A DNA stretch of 10,766 nucleotides, taken from contig CAVGFV010000135.1 of the NCBI GenBank assembly GCA_963628765.1, forward strand, positions 1-10,766. The letters are read 5' to 3'. Shown in pieces: positions 7,027 through 10,766 of the stretch. The DNA is from Succinimonas sp963628765. Lineage in GTDB: Bacteria; Pseudomonadota; Gammaproteobacteria; Enterobacterales; Succinivibrionaceae. How positions within the stretch are numbered: the stretch's first letter is position 1; every line of letters begins with the position of its first letter. A program made the position numbers and the translations under genes. The notes under the pieces are model-generated. The model saw nothing but the letters and a program-made list of their open reading frames with translations, was not told the DNA's origin and did no database searches.

Positions 7027-7046
7027 CCAATTTCGAAAAATTTTAA

Positions 7047-7859
7047 TTATAAAGCTGTTCCATCATAATGTTCTAAAATAGCGAAATTCTTCTTATACAT
7101 TTCTTCGCCAAAAGCTTCACCCTTATTATTAACAATGGTTCCGCCCAATTCACTAACTAAAAGATAGGAAAGTTTTGCCATTTCACTATATACAAATGAG
7201 GCATTACCGCGTTCAGGAAGATCCATTGAAACTAAAACAGCTTGATATTTTACTTCGGTAAGACCGTCATCGGCAAAACCATAAGGAGCCTTATTTCCAC
7301 ATACTCGGAACAATGCTTTTTCATCTTTCATATAGTAATAAAGATCATGCTCTCCTTTCACTAAATGATACTTTTCACATGCTTGGGCTATTTCACAAGC
7401 AGTAAAACTTTCACCTTCTTCATCAGCAATTATATTGAATTGGTAGGTTTCATCTGGATCTGGTAAAGTATTTTGAGAAACTTCATTTTTCGGTGCTTGC
7501 TCGCCTACAAACAGATTTTTAAAAAAATTCTTTAACTTATCCATGAAAGTAGCATTTGCCATATTTGTTTCCTGAACTGATTCATTATTTTCAGTTACTG
7601 TATTTTTGTTTTTTGTCGAAACAGTTTCTAAAACAGCATTATTTGAAACCGAAAGGGATTCATTATTCTCAATAATTTTTACGGCACCATCATGAATACA
7701 TTCATCGGTAGTTGTATTACTTAATGATTTTGCCGTTTCTTCTGTTCTCGAATCTCTAACAAGAGGTTTACGATTTTTACGACCTTCCAATAGACCATTT
7801 GCTATATAGGCAAAAATCGCAAGTGTACCGACCAAAATTATGGCACTAGCGAGAGACAT
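7047..7859 (-). CDS. zipA: cell division protein ZipA
   Basis: ZipA anchors FtsZ polymers to the inner membrane early in divisome assembly. The 270-residue protein has the expected architecture: an N-terminal membrane segment with almost no periplasmic part (SLASAIILVGTLAIFAYIANGLL, split about 2-24), a basic patch (GRKNRKPLVRD, 26-36), a low-complexity linker (about 37-135) and a C-terminal FtsZ-binding-type globular domain (about 137-266). The end of that domain, VSELGGTIVNNKGEAFGEEM (235-254), parallels the E. coli DEVGGVVLDDQ region. Overall similarity is low, as usual in this fast-evolving family. The linker is short and Asn/Ser/Thr/Glu-rich instead of Pro/Gln-rich, contains two ENNES motifs (64-68, 90-94) and an apparently amphipathic stretch (104-118). 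GAGG lies ten bases before the ATG. The position next to ligA and divergent from cysZ supports the call. Confidence 0.9.
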   Translation of the reverse strand: MSLASAIILVGTLAIFAYIANGLLEGRKNRKPLVRDSRTEETAKSLSNTTTDECIHDGAVKIIENNESLSVSNNAVLETVSTKNKNTVTENNESVQETNMANATFMDKLKNFFKNLFVGEQAPKNEVSQNTLPDPDETYQFNIIADEEGESFTACEIAQACEKYHLVKGEHDLYYYMKDEKALFRVCGNKAPYGFADDGLTEVKYQAVLVSMDLPERGNASFVYSEMAKLSYLLVSELGGTIVNNKGEAFGEEMYKKNFAILEHYDGTAL

Positions 7860-7881
7860 CTAAAACATACCTCATTACCAA

Positions 7882-7898
7882 GAAAGTTAATTACTTTC
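7882..7898. repeat. short inverted repeat in the zipA leader
   Basis: GAAAGT (7882-7887) and ACTTTC (7893-7898) are perfect inverted arms around TAATT. The element ends about nine bases upstream of the zipA Shine-Dalgarno sequence, within the predicted leader, so it could act as an operator or a small mRNA hairpin near the ribosome binding site. No factor is assigned. Confidence 0.4.
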
Positions 7899-7947
7899 AG
7901 TAAAACTTTATTTCTTAATAAAATTCCAACTGATATCACAAGTGCAG

Positions 7948-7976
7948 ATTATAACAAATTGAACATAAAATGTAGA
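7948..7976 (-). promoter_or_regulatory. candidate sigma70 promoter of zipA
   Basis: On the minus strand a perfect TATAAT (7948-7953) lies 17 bases after TCTACA (7971-7976), which matches four of six -35 positions. Transcription would start near 7941, giving a leader of about 80 bases before zipA. Confidence 0.5.
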
Positions 7977-8170
7977 GATAGCAACGACACTCCTATTAAG
8001 ATAATAAACAATTTGCACTTACTTTCCTAATAAAGCTCAGAGCTCTACACGTAGTCCTGCAACAAAAAAACAATTACCTTTTTAATCAATGAATCTTGTT
8101 AAAAATACCTTTTTGTAGCAACCTTCAAATATAAGGGACAATCCTCAAACCTTACCGGCAAATCCTAGAT

Positions 8171-8199
8171 TTGAAAATACACATTCTTATGTATAGAAT
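8171..8199 (+). promoter_or_regulatory. candidate sigma70 promoter of cysZ or of a small RNA in its leader
   Basis: TTGAAA (8171-8176) and TAGAAT (8194-8199) are separated by exactly 17 bases. The predicted start near 8206 lies about 170 bases before the cysZ ATG, leaving an unusually long leader that includes the inverted repeat at 8231-8273. Confidence 0.5.
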
Positions 8200-8230
8200 A
8201 AAAACAATAGAATTAGATTATTTGTTATCC

Positions 8231-8273
8231 TTGTTTTATAAATGCATTTCAGCACAAAATTCTTATAAAACAA
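8231..8273. repeat. perfect 11-bp inverted repeat in the cysZ leader
   Basis: TTGTTTTATAA (8231-8241) and TTATAAAACAA (8263-8273) are exact reverse complements around a 21-base spacer. In RNA this is an AU-rich stem-loop; in DNA it could be a pair of half-sites. It lies downstream of the predicted promoter, and no T-run follows, so it is not an ordinary terminator. Confidence 0.55.
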
Positions 8274-8377
8274 ATTTTCAATTACTGTGTTTCTTATGAT
8301 TCCTTTCATGAACTGATAAACAAAGCGTAAACAATTGAATCTAAAAGGTTTAACAAGCACCTTCCGGACATATATAA

Positions 8378-9154
8378 ATGAGCACACTTATAAGTAACTT
8401 AAGCGGGTTTAAATACTTCTTTAAAGGCCTTGCCTGCATGTTTCATTCAGGCTTAAAACGTTTTACAGTAATTCCTGTAATTATAAATATCGTAGTATTC
8501 TCCATAGCAATGTGGTTTGGATTTTCTTGGGTTTCAGATTTAAGCCAAAACATCGTAAATGAATACCTACCATCTTGGCTTTCATGGGTTTCTTATATTT
8601 TCAATTTTTTGATTTTTAGCATTCTCTTAGTTTTGGTATTTTATTTCTTTTGCACTATTGCTCTTATTATTGGAGCTCCTTTCTATAGTATCTTAGCTGA
8701 AAAAGTACAAAAGATTTTCTACAACGATGCTCCATTTAGTAGCACTATGAGCATATCTGAAACCATTCAGGATGTACCTCATATAATCCTTTTAGAAATT
8801 AAAAAACTTTACTATAGAATTCCAATAATGCTAACAAGTTTGATACTTATATTTGTACCTTTAATAGGTCAATTATCTGCTATTATTCTTACATCCTGGT
8901 GTTACAGTCTCGACTATACAAGCTATAGCTACGAAAACAATCGCTATAAATTAAAAACAACGAGACAGAATATTAAAGAAAATTGGCTATTATGCCTTTC
9001 TTTTGGATGCGCTGTTTGGGCTGCCTTACTAATACCTTTTTTAAACCTAATAATGATTCCAGCGGCCGTAGTTGGAGCCACGATGCTCTGGAATGAAAAA
9101 TTGAGAATTTCGTTACCAGAGCCGGATGATTTACCAAAAAAATTAGAAGATTAA
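8378..9154 (+). CDS. cysZ: sulfate transporter CysZ
   Basis: CysZ is an inner-membrane sulfate uptake protein that supplies assimilatory cysteine synthesis. The 258-residue protein is close to the E. coli length (253) and shares its pattern: N-terminal GFKYFFKGL followed by a basic segment, hydrophobic segments at about 31-51, 70-100, 148-178 and 205-238, the conserved turn GAPFYSILAEKV (99-110) matching APFNGLLAEQL in E. coli, DVPHI (132-136), and the C-terminal LNLIMIPAAVVGATMLW (222-238) matching LNLFIMPVAVCGATAMW. The acidic tail after residue 244 is variable. GGA (8366-8368) lies nine bases upstream of the ATG. It is divergent from zipA as in enteric bacteria; no cysK follows, and a convergent gene lies 49 bases downstream without a clear terminator between them. 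Confidence 0.93.
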   Translation: MSTLISNLSGFKYFFKGLACMFHSGLKRFTVIPVIINIVVFSIAMWFGFSWVSDLSQNIVNEYLPSWLSWVSYIFNFLIFSILLVLVFYFFCTIALIIGAPFYSILAEKVQKIFYNDAPFSSTMSISETIQDVPHIILLEIKKLYYRIPIMLTSLILIFVPLIGQLSAIILTSWCYSLDYTSYSYENNRYKLKTTRQNIKENWLLCLSFGCAVWAALLIPFLNLIMIPAAVVGATMLWNEKLRISLPEPDDLPKKLED

Positions 9155-9203
9155 ACAACTAGGTTAAAGTAGGTAAATTAAGAAATTATAATGTTTACTG
9201 GTA

Positions 9204-10676
9204 TTAAAGCTCTTCTGAAAAATATTTCATAATGTGCTTTGATACCTTACTGTTTTTGCTATCAATGCCATATATATCAGGATAAGTATACACAGCCCCA
9301 TTTTGACCAATATATGAAGTGAGATATGCAATGTAAACAGGTATCTTCATATTCAAAGTTACCCATTGCGTATTTCCTTTTTCAATAGCCTTTTCGATAC
9401 GCTCTTTATTATAAGAAGTACCTTTTAAAAGATATTCAGCTAAAGATTTAGACTTCTCAACTCGTACACACCCTGAACTTAACGCCCTACCTGTCCTAGT
9501 AAATAAACTAGGAGAATTTGTAGAGTGTAGATAAACAGAATCTACATTTGGGAAATTGAACTTATAACGTCCCAAAGCATTACCATTACCTGGATCTTGC
9601 ACTATGCGGTATCCAGGTAGTCCCCTTTTTGCATCATTTAGAGGAATTAAAGCAGGATCTATTAAAACTCCATCTGGAGTATATATTTTCATGCTATGTT
9701 TCGAAAAATAAGAAGGATCCTTTAAAACTTTAGGACCGTAATCCTTTTCCTTTATCGTACCAGGAGCTGTCCAAGAAGGATTTAAAACCACAGAACCAAC
9801 AATGCTGTGTAGTCTTGGGGTTTGTCTATCTTTTCTCCCAACAATTACCCTACTATCTAGTACTGAAACACCTTCGTTGTATAGGTGTAGGTTCATATCT
9901 GGAATATTCACAAATATGTATGATATCCCTTGGGTTAAACTTCTATCAGCCAAACGAATCATCGTGCGCGCGATACTCACAGCAACATAGTCACGAGGTT
10001 GATATAAGGCTTCATAGGTGCGATATCCCACAATACCATCTACTGTAAGGTGATTATCCTCTTGAAATTTAGATACTGCTTCAGCTGTTACCGAATCATA
10101 GAAACCATCTTCAAGAACAGTATCGTCTAGGTACTTAATTTCCTTAAGAGTCCTTTTAAGTACATTTACGGCATCGCCAGTACTTTCTTCTGGTTTTAAT
10201 ACTTGAAAACTGTAAGGTTCTGTCTCTAATGGCTTTATCTTTAATGCATCGATTAAAGCTTTTCGATATTTCAGATATTGAGGTACAGGTGGTCTAAGGT
10301 TCATTACCTCATATGCTAGTTCACCAGAGTGCAAGTATTGTTCATATTCATTTTTATGACCTTCACATTGCACTTCTTTATTATTAAATGAAAAGTTTTG
10401 ACGATCTGTCCACGAAATATAGGCTGTGGAATTTCGAAAAAATTTCAAACAACCATAGCTTTTAGCCAGTAACTCCCCATATGAAGGAGAGTTTCGATTG
10501 GAAATAAGTTGGTCATAAAGTTCTGCATAGGTAGAACTAACATTCGCTACAGCTATTTCAAGGAGCTGTTGTTCAATTTCATTACGAGTATCGAGAGCTG
10601 GGACATCCATTGCAAACGAACTTGTAGAGATAGCTATTCCCAAGAAAAAGCCATAGATCTTACTTCTAGCAACCAT
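9204..10676 (-). CDS. ldtD: YcbB/LdtD-like L,D-transpeptidase with peptidoglycan-binding domain
   Basis: The protein is an exported YkuD-fold L,D-transpeptidase, of the group that makes 3-3 (mDAP-mDAP) crosslinks in peptidoglycan. Residues 1-22 form a signal peptide (IYGFFLGIAISTSSFA, likely cleaved after SFA). A PG_binding_1 domain covers about 165-226, with AVNVLKRTLKEIKYL and FQEDNHLTVDGIVGYRTYEAL. The YkuD domain (about 250-420) contains LNPSWTAP (298-305), the insertion typical of YcbB around GPKVLKDPSYF, and the active site YLHSTNSPSLF...RALSSGCVRV with H384, S401, G402, C403 and R405. This closely resembles E. coli YcbB, which has 615 residues; the shorter length here (490) comes mostly from the N-terminal half. 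AGG eight bases upstream supports the ATG. A YcbB-type assignment is strong; equivalence in function to E. coli LdtD is inferred. Confidence 0.92.
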   Translation of the reverse strand: MVARSKIYGFFLGIAISTSSFAMDVPALDTRNEIEQQLLEIAVANVSSTYAELYDQLISNRNSPSYGELLAKSYGCLKFFRNSTAYISWTDRQNFSFNNKEVQCEGHKNEYEQYLHSGELAYEVMNLRPPVPQYLKYRKALIDALKIKPLETEPYSFQVLKPEESTGDAVNVLKRTLKEIKYLDDTVLEDGFYDSVTAEAVSKFQEDNHLTVDGIVGYRTYEALYQPRDYVAVSIARTMIRLADRSLTQGISYIFVNIPDMNLHLYNEGVSVLDSRVIVGRKDRQTPRLHSIVGSVVLNPSWTAPGTIKEKDYGPKVLKDPSYFSKHSMKIYTPDGVLIDPALIPLNDAKRGLPGYRIVQDPGNGNALGRYKFNFPNVDSVYLHSTNSPSLFTRTGRALSSGCVRVEKSKSLAEYLLKGTSYNKERIEKAIEKGNTQWVTLNMKIPVYIAYLTSYIGQNGAVYTYPDIYGIDSKNSKVSKHIMKYFSEEL

Positions 10677-10766
10677 ACCAACAACCTGTATAAAACTTTA
10701 GAATAATTATAGGGGACTTCTATAAATTAACTTTTTTGCGATGTCCCAATGTTAAAACACACACAA
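10677..10766 (-). promoter_or_regulatory. upstream region of ldtD with a possible -10 box
   Basis: On the minus strand a TATAAT sits at 10706-10711, about 30 bases before the ldtD ATG. No good -35 hexamer is visible at 16-18 bases upstream, so this is a weak promoter candidate, possibly activator-dependent. Nothing else was recognised up to the window edge. Confidence 0.3.

Larger units (their letters stand above)
7860..8377. other. 518-base non-coding region between divergent zipA and cysZ
   Basis: The region is AT-rich and holds no convincing gene on either strand. It contains a promoter and a small inverted repeat for zipA on the left, and a good promoter plus an 11-base-pair inverted repeat on the cysZ side. 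Between about 7977 and 8170 only a short palindrome (AGAGCTCT within 8037-8055) and A/T tracts were seen, with no assigned role. It is the longest gene-free stretch in the window. Confidence 0.6.

Noticed and set aside
8089..8118. Nine-codon plus-strand frame as a possible leader peptide
   Set aside because: It lies upstream of the predicted cysZ promoter, shows no cysteine or methionine enrichment and no ribosome binding site.
8187..8387. Minus-strand open frame of 66 codons upstream of cysZ
   Set aside because: It overlaps the cysZ start and the predicted promoter, has an AT-driven Phe/Ile/Leu-rich composition, no clear ribosome binding site and no recognisable family.
9155..9203. Possible terminator between convergent cysZ and ldtD (GTAAA/TTTAC arms)
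   Set aside because: The arms are five bases, AT-only but for one pair, and no T-run follows; too weak to call.
9802..10048. Two overlapping plus-strand frames inside ldtD
   Set aside because: They are antisense to the conserved ldtD coding sequence and have no independent support.

Overview
The window holds nine well-recognised chromosomal genes from an AT-rich gammaproteobacterium. ZipA is essentially a gammaproteobacterial protein, PurM, GmhA, RnhA and LigA are recognisably close to their Escherichia coli counterparts, and two gene neighbourhoods match enteric chromosomes: divergent dnaQ/rnhA with mltD nearby, and cysZ divergent from zipA with ligA downstream of zipA. The host family cannot be named from the sequence alone. 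No mobile element, CRISPR array, tRNA or complete rRNA gene was seen.

Layout from left to right: a short GC-rich structured element at the left edge (1-66); purM (+) with its own promoter, alone and without purN; a strong bidirectional terminator; gmhA and dnaQ (-), probably one transcript read dnaQ then gmhA; a 180-base divergent promoter region; rnhA (+) and mltD (+), overlapping or abutting and probably co-transcribed; a bidirectional terminator; ligA (-) and zipA (-), separated by an intrinsic terminator; a 518-base non-coding region with divergent promoters and two inverted repeats; cysZ (+); and convergent ldtD (-).

The genes serve core functions: purine synthesis (purM), the first step of ADP-heptose synthesis for LPS (gmhA), DNA replication and repair (dnaQ, rnhA, ligA), cell division (zipA), peptidoglycan remodelling (mltD, ldtD) and sulfate uptake (cysZ). 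No new multi-gene system was seen. The unusual content is at the protein level: a long charged C-terminal extension and a canonical-looking beta-clamp motif on DnaQ, an acidic insertion in the helix-hairpin-helix region of LigA, an MltD without its usual tandem LysM tail and with an unclear start codon, and a ZipA whose short linker carries a possible amphipathic helix.
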